Below are positions 7,654 to 15,929 of a DNA stretch of 64,000 nucleotides, one piece after another. Source of the stretch: Myxococcales bacterium (GTDB lineage: Bacteria; Myxococcota_A; Polyangia; Polyangiales; Ga0077539); NCBI GenBank assembly GCA_016793325.1, contig JAEUKI010000071.1:62001-126000 (forward strand). The letters run 5' to 3'. Each line of letters starts with the position of its first letter. Within the stretch, counting starts at the first letter, position 1. A model generated the notes under the pieces. That model saw nothing but the letters and a program-made list of their open reading frames with translations. It searched no databases and was not told the origin of the DNA. Both the position numbers and the translations under genes were made by a program.

Positions 7654-10179
7654 CTACTCCTCGCCGTCGAGCCACCGTTCAACCGCGTCCATCACGGCGA
7701 GATCGTCTTCGAGGCCGCCTTCGACGAAGTCCGAAGACGCGTCGTTGGTCTCGATGAAGTACCGCACGGCGCCGCGGATCCATCGCTGCGCCGCGTCGTC
7801 GCACGCTGCGTATCGGTCGAGCAGCGCGTGGCTTCGGCGTTGCAGCGCGCGCGTCGTGTCGAGGTCGATCGCCTCGTTCACCACGGCGTCGAGAAACAAT
7901 TGCCTCGTGTGCTCGTTGACGCCGGCGCGTAGTTGTTCGAGCGACATAGGCTCGTCGGACCAGAGCTCGAGCTCGATCGCGACGCCACGCGCGAGCTCAG
8001 GAAACAGCGACGCGGCCTCGCACGCCGCGGATTTCGCGCTGGCTGCGTCCGACGCGATGAGCCACTCGCCGTCGCGCGTCGCGCCGAAGTGATAGCCCAT
8101 CCAGCCGATCGCGTTGCGCGTCGGAGACTCGCCGTGGACGCGTTGGATCTGCTCGATGATCGAGTCGATCGAGACCCGGTTCACGCCGGGTGCGAGTGCG
8201 CTCTCGATGATCGCTTTGCGCGTCGGAACGCGCGTGTCCTCCCACTCCGACAAGCCCACCGTCGCGGCGACGTTGGTCTGGAGGCGATCGTCGCGGAGCC
8301 ACGCCGAGCGGAGGATGTCGGTGTTCCATTGGTTGTAGAAGGGATCGACGAGCGCGAGTCGGTCGAGCGCGCGCGCTGCGGCGAGCCCGACACCCGACGC
8401 CGAGAGCCATTGGAACACCAGGTCATTGGCGCGTGTGACGTGCGTGTCGTCGCCCGCGACGTCGCGGTCCCAAAGGCCGACCGTGCCTTGAGCCACGCGC
8501 ACGAACGGCATCTTCCGCAGCGTTACGGCGAGGTGGAGCGGCGCGATCGCACGCTTCGCGCGCGCCCTTTGCGCGAGCACGTCGAGCGCCAGAGGACCGT
8601 CTGCTTCACGCAGCGTCGAGACCAGCAGCTCGTGGATGTACAGGCGATCACCGACGACGTCGGGGAGCGCGACGACTCCGCGGCCGAGGTAGCGCATACG
8701 CTCGCCTCGACGCAGCAGCGCGGCGAGCGGCCACTGTCCGAACCACGGCGGGAGGGGCGTGTTCGAGGCCTGCACGACGGGCGCGAGCTCTGCGCACGAC
8801 CACTGGCGCTCGGGGCCGTGCGCGCGCATGTGAGCGACGCACACCTCGGATACCGGGCGGACGTACGAGTCGAAGCCGTCGAGGCGCTCGCGCACCCACA
8901 CGACGCCGCGTTCGATGAACACCAGCTCGTCCGGCCATCGTCCTCGGCCAAACTGTTCGGCCAGCGTTGCGACCGTGACAGGGGCGTCTCGAGCGCCCAG
9001 CCATTGGAGGATCTCTCGACGGCGGTCCGCGCCGAAGCCCGCGATCTGTCCGTCGTGATCATCGAGCTGCGCTTCGACTCGCGCGCGGAAGAGCTCGCGT
9101 ACAGACTCGCCGAGGTCGGAGGTCGCTCTTTGGACGACCGCGTCGATGGCGGTCGACTCGCAGGGATACTCGAGCGCTGCGAGCGTCGTCGTGATGGACG
9201 ACCAGCGCTCGTCGATCGCGGTCTGCGACGCGGCCGCGAGGTACTCCTCGTCTTCGATCGTCACCCGATGAAAGCGCGCGCCCAGCAGGCGATCGCACAT
9301 GAAATCAAAGGCGTGGCCTTCGCGCCACGCGCTCGCGAGCCAAGGATCACGCTCGATGACGGAAGAGAGCGCCGCGATCCCTCCGCTGGTTGCGCTTTGC
9401 AGCCGGGCGTCGAGCGCCTCGATCCACCATGGGTCTCGCGCGAGTTCTCTCAGCGCGCGCGACTCGAGCTGCCGGACTCTCTCGCGACTCACGCCGAGCA
9501 TCTCGCCGAGCTGCTCGAGGGTCGACGGCTCTTCACCGAATCCGGCGCGACCGGCGATGATGATTCGTTCGATCTGGCGCAGCGGGGCGAAGGCCGATCG
9601 GAGGAGCGCGGCGAACGAGTCGAAATCTTCGAGCGATCGCGGCGCGGTCGCCGCCTCGTGCTGCAGCGCGGTCACGGCGGTGATGGTGTCCGTGATGCTC
9701 TTGCGTCCGAGGTTTGCCTCCGCGACGAGCTCGGACATCGGGATGCTGAAGAGCTCGCTGAGCGTCGTGGTGTTGCGCTGCGCGGCGAAGGACCTCATCC
9801 GCGCGGGAATGTCTCGAACGCTCTCGATCGTCCGCGCCGCGAGTGTGGTCGAGAGCCAGGGCCGCACAGCGTTCCAACGGGTGGGTGTGGTGCGGGGCGT
9901 CGTCAGCGAGCGCACGTCGGGGTTTTCGCGAGCGGATTCCCAGGGTTCGCCGGTGACGGTCTCGAGCAGCGCTCGGAGCTCGGCGAGCGAGCGTCGACCG
10001 AAGTTCTTCTCGTCCGCGAGCGTGTCGGGATCGAGCGCGAGCGCGTCGCGGAGCGTCTCGATCTTCTTTCGGACAAACAGTCCGCGCACTCGAGCAGAGA
10101 CGTCGAGTTCGTCTACGGGCGTGTCGAGCGTAACGAGCAAATCTGTCACGGCAGTCTCAGCCTTGTTTCCCTTCGTCAC
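7654..10179 (-). CDS. Large regulator fusing RNAP alpha-CTD-like domains to a sigma-70 region 4
   Basis: 841 residues, GTG start, cytoplasmic. Residues about 20-75 and 117-170 each resemble the helix-hairpin-helix core of the RNA polymerase alpha-subunit C-terminal domain (DEKNFGRRSLAELRALL and VAEANLGRKSITDTI). Residues 212-246 contain a sigma-70 region 4 helix-turn-helix (TLEQLGEMLGVSRERVRQLE). The remaining 590 residues are helical, with further winged-helix-like segments; one (about 510-600) ends in FVRVAQGTVGLWDRD, reminiscent of HARE/HB1-type modules. This suggests a DNA-binding protein that could engage promoters or RNA polymerase. It lies 54 bp downstream of the gene at 10234-12072 on the same strand and is probably co-transcribed with it. 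Confidence 0.75.
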   Translation of the reverse strand: MTKGNKAETAVTDLLVTLDTPVDELDVSARVRGLFVRKKIETLRDALALDPDTLADEKNFGRRSLAELRALLETVTGEPWESARENPDVRSLTTPRTTPTRWNAVRPWLSTTLAARTIESVRDIPARMRSFAAQRNTTTLSELFSIPMSELVAEANLGRKSITDTITAVTALQHEAATAPRSLEDFDSFAALLRSAFAPLRQIERIIIAGRAGFGEEPSTLEQLGEMLGVSRERVRQLESRALRELARDPWWIEALDARLQSATSGGIAALSSVIERDPWLASAWREGHAFDFMCDRLLGARFHRVTIEDEEYLAAASQTAIDERWSSITTTLAALEYPCESTAIDAVVQRATSDLGESVRELFRARVEAQLDDHDGQIAGFGADRRREILQWLGARDAPVTVATLAEQFGRGRWPDELVFIERGVVWVRERLDGFDSYVRPVSEVCVAHMRAHGPERQWSCAELAPVVQASNTPLPPWFGQWPLAALLRRGERMRYLGRGVVALPDVVGDRLYIHELLVSTLREADGPLALDVLAQRARAKRAIAPLHLAVTLRKMPFVRVAQGTVGLWDRDVAGDDTHVTRANDLVFQWLSASGVGLAAARALDRLALVDPFYNQWNTDILRSAWLRDDRLQTNVAATVGLSEWEDTRVPTRKAIIESALAPGVNRVSIDSIIEQIQRVHGESPTRNAIGWMGYHFGATRDGEWLIASDAASAKSAACEAASLFPELARGVAIELELWSDEPMSLEQLRAGVNEHTRQLFLDAVVNEAIDLDTTRALQRRSHALLDRYAACDDAAQRWIRGAVRYFIETNDASSDFVEGGLEDDLAVMDAVERWLDGEE

Positions 10180-10233
10180 GAGTGTACTCGCTTCGCGTCT
10201 GGGACGATTCTCAGCGTACTTGTGCGCGGGGGA

Positions 10234-12072
10234 TCACTCCGCGACGCCCGTGCCGCCGCACGCGGGCGCGTGGGGACAGCTCGCGCAAATCGCGCTCTGC
10301 ATCTCCCAGCTCTCGTGGCAGATCCTCCAGCCCGCTGGCGTCTGCTTCATGCGCCAGAAGTACGGGCCGCGAATGGTTTGGCACGGAACGGCGCTGTGCG
10401 TGATCGGGTTGAGCCACTCGGCGTCCGCGACGAACCGCAGGACGGGCGCTGCGGGATTCGCCTCGTCGCGGCAGGACGCTCGCGCGTAGCCGCGCAGGTC
10501 GCGCTGTGATTCAGCGGTCCTTCGTCGGGGACCGCGTCGAAACCAGCCTCCCTGGCGCGTTCGCTCGGCCCACGCCCCGCGTGCGCGCTCATCGGTGTCG
10601 CGACGGGACAAGAATCCGTGGACGTACGCTCCGTCGACGTAGGTGTCGGCGAGCGCTGCGGGACCTCCTGAGCGAACGCCTTCGTCCCAACGATCGAGCA
10701 CTTGTTCAGGCGTCTCTGCGCTGAGTGTGCGCGCGGTTCGCGGGACTGTCGGCGACTCGGTGTCGCGTCGCGCCGAACGCGCGCGCTCTTCGCTGGGTTT
10801 GGTGACGCTCGCTCCCACGACCACGCCTGCGCCGACCAGGCCGATTCCGACGCCGACCGCGATCAGCGTTCGCGCGCGACGCGCTCGGCTGTCGGTCGCG
10901 ACGGCGTCGCCGAATAGGGCCGAGCGAAGCGCGGGACGTGGGCCCGCCTGGGCCTGCATCGTCGCGTGCGTCGTTCGCAGCGCGTCGAGCGTGAGCGCGC
11001 TCTGCGAAAGTTGCTGCGCCCAACGAGTGAGGGTCGGGTCGACGCCGCTCGAGGCCCAGCTGGATGGGGATTGGATCGCTCCCGTCGCCGCGAGCGACAA
11101 GAGCGCCGTTGTGCCGAGCGGATCGACGGACGCTCTCGCGCGCGCGTCCTGCGCGAAGAGCGCCTGAGGGAGCAGCATGGGGCGATCCAAGGCCGCGTTG
11201 GATCGCGCGAACACGATCGCGTTGCTGTCGAGCGACTGCGGCGCGCCGCTTCGGAGCATGGGCTCGAGGAGCGCGACGATGGTCGCGGCGGCCCATTGCG
11301 AGGTTGTCTTTCCCGGTTGTTGCTCGGCGATCACGTCGGCGAACGAGCACGCGAGCTCGTCGCGACACCGCACCCATCGACGATCCCCGATGACGCCGCT
11401 CGACTCGGTCTGCGGCGTGATCGGTTGTGTGCCCGAAGGCGCGTCGATGGCGCGCTCAGCGGTGCCGGACGCGCCGACGAGGAGCGTCGTGCGCGAGTCG
11501 TCCGCGCGACGAACGCGGTACTCTTCGACGCCGCCGACGCGGCGCACGGGCGCGACGACGACCGCGTCGTCGACGACCTGACCGGGCGCGAGCACCCACG
11601 ACCGCGGCGCAAACTGCTGGAGCAATCGGCTGCACAGCGCGAGCAGCTTGCGAAGGTCGTCGGTCGAGACGTGAGCCGGACGACCGTGCATGACATCCGA
11701 GAGGACGTCGATCACGACGTCGATGATCTGGTTCTTCGCGAGCGCAGGAAACAAGAGCGCGACTTCGGACAGCTGTCGTGTTCGATCGTTGCAAAGCGGG
11801 TTGGCGATGTAGTGAGCGAGCTTTCCTGCGCCGAGCTTCGCGGGCGGGTCCTTCTCGAGCTTCTGTTGGCTCTTGGGTTCGAGCCCGGCCAACGGGAGGA
11901 GCCACACGAATGTCGCTCGCAGGTAGCGCTCGAGCTCGATGCGAATGAAGCAGTCGCCGCCCAGCCGATCGCGCGCGGTCGTGCCGCGATCGACGTACTC
12001 GACTCGGACGCGCGCCGCGAGCGTCTCGAGCGTGCTGTGCATTGCGGCGTGTGATGATTCGCTCCCGTCCAT
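10234..12072 (-). CDS. Single-pass membrane protein: HEPN-like N-terminus, NTF2-like C-terminus
   Basis: 612 residues if started at 12072; the Met at 12042 is equally likely and avoids overlap with the viperin leader. Residues about 40-160 are helical and match the HEPN-like protein at 4898-5500 (FVWLLPLAGLEP, then DVMHGR followed by a long helix), but the catalytic Arg is absent. A middle region leads to one membrane helix (401-423). The last 150 residues resemble the ectodomain of the kinase at 5557-7206: RW near its start, LADTYV, and the RGPYFWRM to WRICHESW ending, with an NTF2/SnoaL-like look. It may be a non-kinase partner or receptor. Divergent from the viperin gene. Confidence 0.7.
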   Translation of the reverse strand: MDGSESSHAAMHSTLETLAARVRVEYVDRGTTARDRLGGDCFIRIELERYLRATFVWLLPLAGLEPKSQQKLEKDPPAKLGAGKLAHYIANPLCNDRTRQLSEVALLFPALAKNQIIDVVIDVLSDVMHGRPAHVSTDDLRKLLALCSRLLQQFAPRSWVLAPGQVVDDAVVVAPVRRVGGVEEYRVRRADDSRTTLLVGASGTAERAIDAPSGTQPITPQTESSGVIGDRRWVRCRDELACSFADVIAEQQPGKTTSQWAAATIVALLEPMLRSGAPQSLDSNAIVFARSNAALDRPMLLPQALFAQDARARASVDPLGTTALLSLAATGAIQSPSSWASSGVDPTLTRWAQQLSQSALTLDALRTTHATMQAQAGPRPALRSALFGDAVATDSRARRARTLIAVGVGIGLVGAGVVVGASVTKPSEERARSARRDTESPTVPRTARTLSAETPEQVLDRWDEGVRSGGPAALADTYVDGAYVHGFLSRRDTDERARGAWAERTRQGGWFRRGPRRRTAESQRDLRGYARASCRDEANPAAPVLRFVADAEWLNPITHSAVPCQTIRGPYFWRMKQTPAGWRICHESWEMQSAICASCPHAPACGGTGVAE

Positions 12073-12166
12073 GCGAACGGTGAAATCCTACACGACCCTT
12101 CGGCGAGCTGGCGAAGGAGTCACTGTCAGCATCGCGGGCGTCGGTTCGTCTCTTGGCAAAACACCC

Positions 12167-13015
12167 ATGCCCATCGAGACTGTCAATCTTCACCTCGAGC
12201 GCCGCTGCAACATGAAGTGCGAGTATTGCTACGGGCAGTTTCCCGAGCGCCCCGCGATGTTGCCGATCGCGCGTTGGCGCGAAATTCTGCGGGAACTCGC
12301 GCGAGTTCGCGTCAAGCGAGTGTCGTTCTCGGGGGGAGAGCCGACGCTGTTCTCGGGATTGCTCGATCTTCTGAGGGAGGCGAAGTCACTCGACCTACAG
12401 GTCTCGATGATCACCAATGGGACGTTTCTCTCCGACGAGATGCTCGCGCAGCTCGACATGGTGGGGCTCACGCTCGACAGCGCGGACGACGTTCGACTCC
12501 GAGTCATTGGCCGCGCGTGGAGGGGCGGCGACTCGTACACAGGGCTCGTGCGATCGGTCGTGGAGCGCGCGAAGGCCCACGGTGTACGCGTGAAGCTCAA
12601 CACTGTCGTGACGACTCGAAACGTCGACGAAGACCTCAGCGCGATCATCGTGGAGCTCGCTCCGTCGAAGTGGAAGCCGATGCAATTCACCGAGGTCATG
12701 GGCGAGAACGACAGCGTTGCCCGCGAGCTGCGCGTGACGGAGGACGCGTTTCGGTCGTTTGTCGCGAGGCACAAGAGAGTGGCAGACGCTGGGATCTGGG
12801 TCGCGCCCGAGACCGACGCGACGATCCGCGGGACGTACGCGATGATCGACCCGAGCGGACGAGTGTTTCAGCACGGACCTGGCGGGCACCGACGCAGCGC
12901 GCCTGTCTACGAAGTTGGCTTCGAGGCTGCCTTCGAACAGGCGGGCGGCTACGACCGCGCGGCGTTCGTGGCGCGCGGCGGCGACCTCGACGTGCGGCGG
13001 TTGCGCGTTCTGTGA
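12167..13015 (+). CDS. Prokaryotic viperin (pVip), radical SAM enzyme
   Basis: 282 residues. Viperins are radical SAM enzymes that turn nucleoside triphosphates (CTP in animals; CTP, UTP or GTP in bacteria) into 3'-deoxy-3',4'-didehydro chain terminators that block viral RNA synthesis. Seen here: 4Fe-4S motif C14-x3-C18-x2-C21 in NLHLERRCNMKCEYC, FSGGEP (54-59), ITNG (82-85), LDSADD then IGR (103-116). The C-terminal half follows animal viperin almost step by step: KLNTVV and NVDEDL (143-157), SKWKPMQ then GEN (167-181), RHK (201-203), PE (214-215), a Tyr/Asp pair (224-228) and RGG (270-272). MoaA lacks these. The ATG at 12167 puts the cluster at the expected distance; an ATG at 12071 is possible. 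No nucleotide kinase gene adjoins it. Confidence 0.9.
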   Translation: MPIETVNLHLERRCNMKCEYCYGQFPERPAMLPIARWREILRELARVRVKRVSFSGGEPTLFSGLLDLLREAKSLDLQVSMITNGTFLSDEMLAQLDMVGLTLDSADDVRLRVIGRAWRGGDSYTGLVRSVVERAKAHGVRVKLNTVVTTRNVDEDLSAIIVELAPSKWKPMQFTEVMGENDSVARELRVTEDAFRSFVARHKRVADAGIWVAPETDATIRGTYAMIDPSGRVFQHGPGGHRRSAPVYEVGFEAAFEQAGGYDRAAFVARGGDLDVRRLRVL

Positions 13016-13140
13016 CGACGCTCGCGGGGGGGGGCGCGGAGCGACGAACGCGACAGCGTCGACGCGAAGCGAGCTCGACGAGGTCGTCGAGTACTGCCCG
13101 AGGCTGCGCAAGAAGCTCGACGGGTGAACGCACCCCGGGG

Positions 13141-14889
13141 CTACGCGGGCCGCACCCGGGATCCGAAGAGCGCTCGCCATCGCTGGTAGAACGCGGAGCT
13201 TTCGTTGCGCGTGACCTTCGCGCCGCGGCCGGGCGCGAAGGCGTTTTGCTCGACGAGCCGCCGCCACGCGGCCGCAGCGTTGCCATCGCACTCTCGCCAC
13301 GCGCGCACGAGGAGCAGCGCCTGATAGCGGTCGCTGAGGGGCATCGCCTCGAGCGCCGTTGCGATCGCGCTGCTCGGCACGGCGCCGATCGGCAGCGTCC
13401 ATGGGTCGTTTGTCTCGAGCGTGGCTCGTCGCGAGACGGGCTCGTTGGTGCGCGCGAGCGCCGCGCGAACGTGTTCGCTCTCGACGGCGATCCGACCGCG
13501 CATGGCCCGTGGCTTTGCGCTGGCGCGCGCGGCGAGGGACATCTCGATCGCGAGCCTCCGTGCGTCGCGATGGTTGAAGCGCCACGCGCGCGTCGGGTTG
13601 GCGACCTCGTCGAGGAGCGCGGGAAGAGCGCCGATGTCCGAGAGCCCGAGGGGGCTCGTCTTTGCGTTGCGCGAGATGTCTCCGAGCGCCTCGACGACGG
13701 TGGCTGCGATCGCAGCGGGCGTTTGCTTCAGCGAAGGGATCCGCACCACGAGCTGCGACACGCGCGCGACGAGGTCGTCGCGAAGCGTCGTCTCGCCCGA
13801 GGCGGACGGATCGATCTGGCGGTTGGTCGCGAGGACGATGCGGAGTTTGGTCGCGTCGATCTCGAGTTGTCTCGTGGATCCGAGAGGCGTGAAGCGATGC
13901 ACCCGCTTCGAGCCGGCGCGGCTCGGTTCGATTGCTGTGAGGAGCTTGGCCTGCGTGAGCGGCGGGAGCTCGGCGAACTCGTCGAGAAAGATGGTCGCGT
14001 CGCCCTTGGCGGCGGCGCCGAACACTCCGTCACGGTCGGACTTGGCGTCGGTGAACGCTCCCTTGGTCGCGCCGAAGAGTTCGGCCGCGGCGAGCGAGGG
14101 CTCGAGGAGCGCGCAGTTGATCTGCAGCGGTGGGTCTTTGCTGTGGGGCCACCAGAGTCGGTGCAGCTCCTCTGCGACCGTGGTCTTTCCCGCGCCTGTG
14201 GGTCCGATGAGCAAGAGCGGAACGCCGACGGGGCTATCCCGAAGCACGCGCGTCCGAGCGCGGCGAGAGCGACCCAAGAGATCGAGGGAGGGATCGATGC
14301 TCTCGATGGTCTGCAGGGAGGGGCGTCCCTTGCGTGGTTCGACCGTGTCCCAACGAGCGACGCAGACTGTGGCGCTCGCGAGCGCGCGTCGGTCGATGGC
14401 GTCTGCGAGGGCGTCGGCGACTTCGGCGAGGAGGGTGACGATGGTCGCGGCGGTTCCAGTCGCGGTCGAGACCACCCAGCGGGGAGCGGGGGCTTCTCCC
14501 GACACCGCTGCGACGATCGCAGCGATGGCATCGCGTCCCGTGATCGGCGAGAGAGCGCGCGAGAATGGCGCCCACGCCTTTGCGTCACGGGCGGCCGAGC
14601 TGAGCGCCGCACGGCAGTGAGCGACCGAGTCGATGTCGCTGACGTCTTCGACGACGGCTTCGACGATCATCGCCGCGGGCAGATCCTTCTTGCAGCTCGC
14701 GACGATCGCCGCGCATGCGCTGTTCGACGCGGGGGTGTCCTCGTGAAGAAACACCAGGGCGCCGAGCTCTTTCGAGAACGTACGCGCGACCTCGCGCGGG
14801 ACCGAGTCGCCGTTCGCGTCGGGCTTCGAACGATTGCCGGGACCGATCCACTGTACGAGCACTGCAGACGGGGCGGCCCGAGTTTGCAT
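13141..14889 (-). CDS. RtcR-like regulator: CARF-like sensor fused to sigma-54-type AAA+ ATPase
   Basis: 582 residues from the ATG at 14889. Residues 10-180 look like a CARF/Rossmann sensor as in RtcR: hydrophobic first strand (AVLVQWIG) and a WVVSTATGTAAT turn (138-149) where RtcR has its T-x-GT ligand loop. The AAA+ domain has Walker A GPTGAGKTT (229-237), GAFTDA (277-282) and Walker B IFLDEF (300-305). GAFTGA, the sigma-54 contact loop, has Asp for the second Gly. The C-terminal about 60 residues resemble a Fis-type helix-turn-helix (ECDGNAAAAWRRL). RtcR controls RNA-repair genes (rtcBA) in response to damaged RNA; no rtcA/B is present here, and the nearest gene is the convergent viperin. 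Confidence 0.82.
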   Translation of the reverse strand: MQTRAAPSAVLVQWIGPGNRSKPDANGDSVPREVARTFSKELGALVFLHEDTPASNSACAAIVASCKKDLPAAMIVEAVVEDVSDIDSVAHCRAALSSAARDAKAWAPFSRALSPITGRDAIAAIVAAVSGEAPAPRWVVSTATGTAATIVTLLAEVADALADAIDRRALASATVCVARWDTVEPRKGRPSLQTIESIDPSLDLLGRSRRARTRVLRDSPVGVPLLLIGPTGAGKTTVAEELHRLWWPHSKDPPLQINCALLEPSLAAAELFGATKGAFTDAKSDRDGVFGAAAKGDATIFLDEFAELPPLTQAKLLTAIEPSRAGSKRVHRFTPLGSTRQLEIDATKLRIVLATNRQIDPSASGETTLRDDLVARVSQLVVRIPSLKQTPAAIAATVVEALGDISRNAKTSPLGLSDIGALPALLDEVANPTRAWRFNHRDARRLAIEMSLAARASAKPRAMRGRIAVESEHVRAALARTNEPVSRRATLETNDPWTLPIGAVPSSAIATALEAMPLSDRYQALLLVRAWRECDGNAAAAWRRLVEQNAFAPGRGAKVTRNESSAFYQRWRALFGSRVRPA

Positions 14890-14917
14890 ATCGTGTCTAT
14901 ACGATGATGGACATCGT
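14890..14917. promoter_or_regulatory. Alternating ATCGT motifs upstream of the RtcR-like gene
   Basis: ATCGT at 14890-14894, its complement ACGAT at 14901-14905, and ATCGT again at 14913-14917. They form two overlapping inverted repeats, spaced about one helical turn apart and touching the start codon at 14887-14889. A TATAGA-like box lies inside on the minus strand. This fits an operator used by the RtcR-like protein or by another regulator; the assignment is inferred. Confidence 0.4.
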
Positions 14918-15200
14918 TTAGAAAAGATGGCGTAGCGCGCGCGTCGCTTCTGTCCGTCGAAATCCCTGAAGAAAATCTCAGCACTCGAGGGGTGACCGCG
15001 TGGCATGGCGCTCGCTTTCTTTCCCGGTGTTCGCGGCGTCGGGTCGCTGCGCGGAAGGGAAGCTTGTGGCCATGGACTCTGGGCAGTCGTTTGGGGGTCG
15101 GTGCGGTCTCGTCATCGGAGCGTCGCGTTCGTCGCAGGGAGGTGCGCAGCGCGCGCGAGGAGGAGCGCGGCGCTCGCGTCACTCGCGGCGCGCAGGCGTG

Positions 15201-15848
15201 ATGATGGTCTCGTTGGTGGACGCTCTTCGCGTGATGCAGGTGCCGTTGCAACGCGATGGCGCCGAGATCCGCGTGGTGTTGGAGACGATCGAGGGGCTCG
15301 CGAACGGGGCGTGTGCCCGTGGGCTCGTGCCCTACGGTGATCGCGACGATCTCGTGCAGGAGGCGCTGCTCACGGTGATGACCACCAGCGCCGTCTTTCG
15401 TGGACACACCGACTTCGAGGCGCGTGCGTACTTGCGGTGCACGGTCAACGCGCGCGCAGTCGACTTGTGTCGAAAGCGAAAGCGCGCCGCGCGCACCGGC
15501 GACGCGTTTGCGCGAGAGTGCTCGGCGTCCGCGTGTGCGAGCGGTGAAGGCGCGGTCGTGGTCGTGCTCGAGCTTCGGCGGGCGATGGATCGTCTCGCGC
15601 GTGCGAGCGGCGAGCGTGACCTCCTCAGCGAGCTCGACGCCTACGGGATGCTCCCGTGGACCGAGCGCGCGAGGTGGGCCGACGTCGCGTTGGCCGAGCG
15701 GTTGGCGATCCGATTGAACACGCTTCACGCGCGCCGTTCGCGGCTTCGGCGAAGCGTCGCCTCCGTGACTGGGTCGATGGTGCGCGCAGGGGAGCTGGCC
15801 GAGAGCGAGCGTGAGACGTTGCTCGCGCTCGTGAGCCCGGATCGTTGA
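15201..15848 (+). CDS. ECF-like sigma factor with weak region 4
   Basis: 215 residues from the ATG at 15201. Residues about 45-100 match sigma region 2 (DRDDLVQEALLTVMTTSAVFRG, then ARAYLRCTVNARAVDLCRKRKR), the part that binds core RNA polymerase and the -10 element. The C-terminal half is helical, but no clear region 4 recognition helix was found, so it may be divergent or work through a partner. The upstream stretch in the same frame (to 15000) is Arg/Gly-rich with no ribosome-binding signal and was left out. It diverges from the RtcR-like regulator; an immediate regulatory link is possible but not shown. Confidence 0.62.
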   Translation: MMVSLVDALRVMQVPLQRDGAEIRVVLETIEGLANGACARGLVPYGDRDDLVQEALLTVMTTSAVFRGHTDFEARAYLRCTVNARAVDLCRKRKRAARTGDAFARECSASACASGEGAVVVVLELRRAMDRLARASGERDLLSELDAYGMLPWTERARWADVALAERLAIRLNTLHARRSRLRRSVASVTGSMVRAGELAESERETLLALVSPDR

Positions 15849-15929
15849 CGGGGCAAATGCTCCAAGTGGCGGTGGTACATGCGCGAGGAGACGACCCTTC
15901 GCCGCCGACGCTGACACCGCGAGGCTCGC

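Noticed and set aside
7933..10509. Very long open frame (858 codons) on the plus strand
   Set aside because: It is the reverse-side shadow of the alpha-CTD/sigma fusion gene; the product is Arg/Glu-rich with no motif, while the minus strand carries clear domains.
12112..12164. Possible sigma-54 promoter before viperin
   Set aside because: GG and GC pairs near 12120 and 12145 are separated by 11 instead of 10 bases and lack the TGGC/TTGC context, so no canonical -24/-12 site is present.
13035..13127. Short frame after viperin ending in ELDEVVEYCPRLRKKLDG
   Set aside because: No start codon or ribosome-binding site; it lies after the viperin stop, and a slip in the G9 run would not connect it to viperin.
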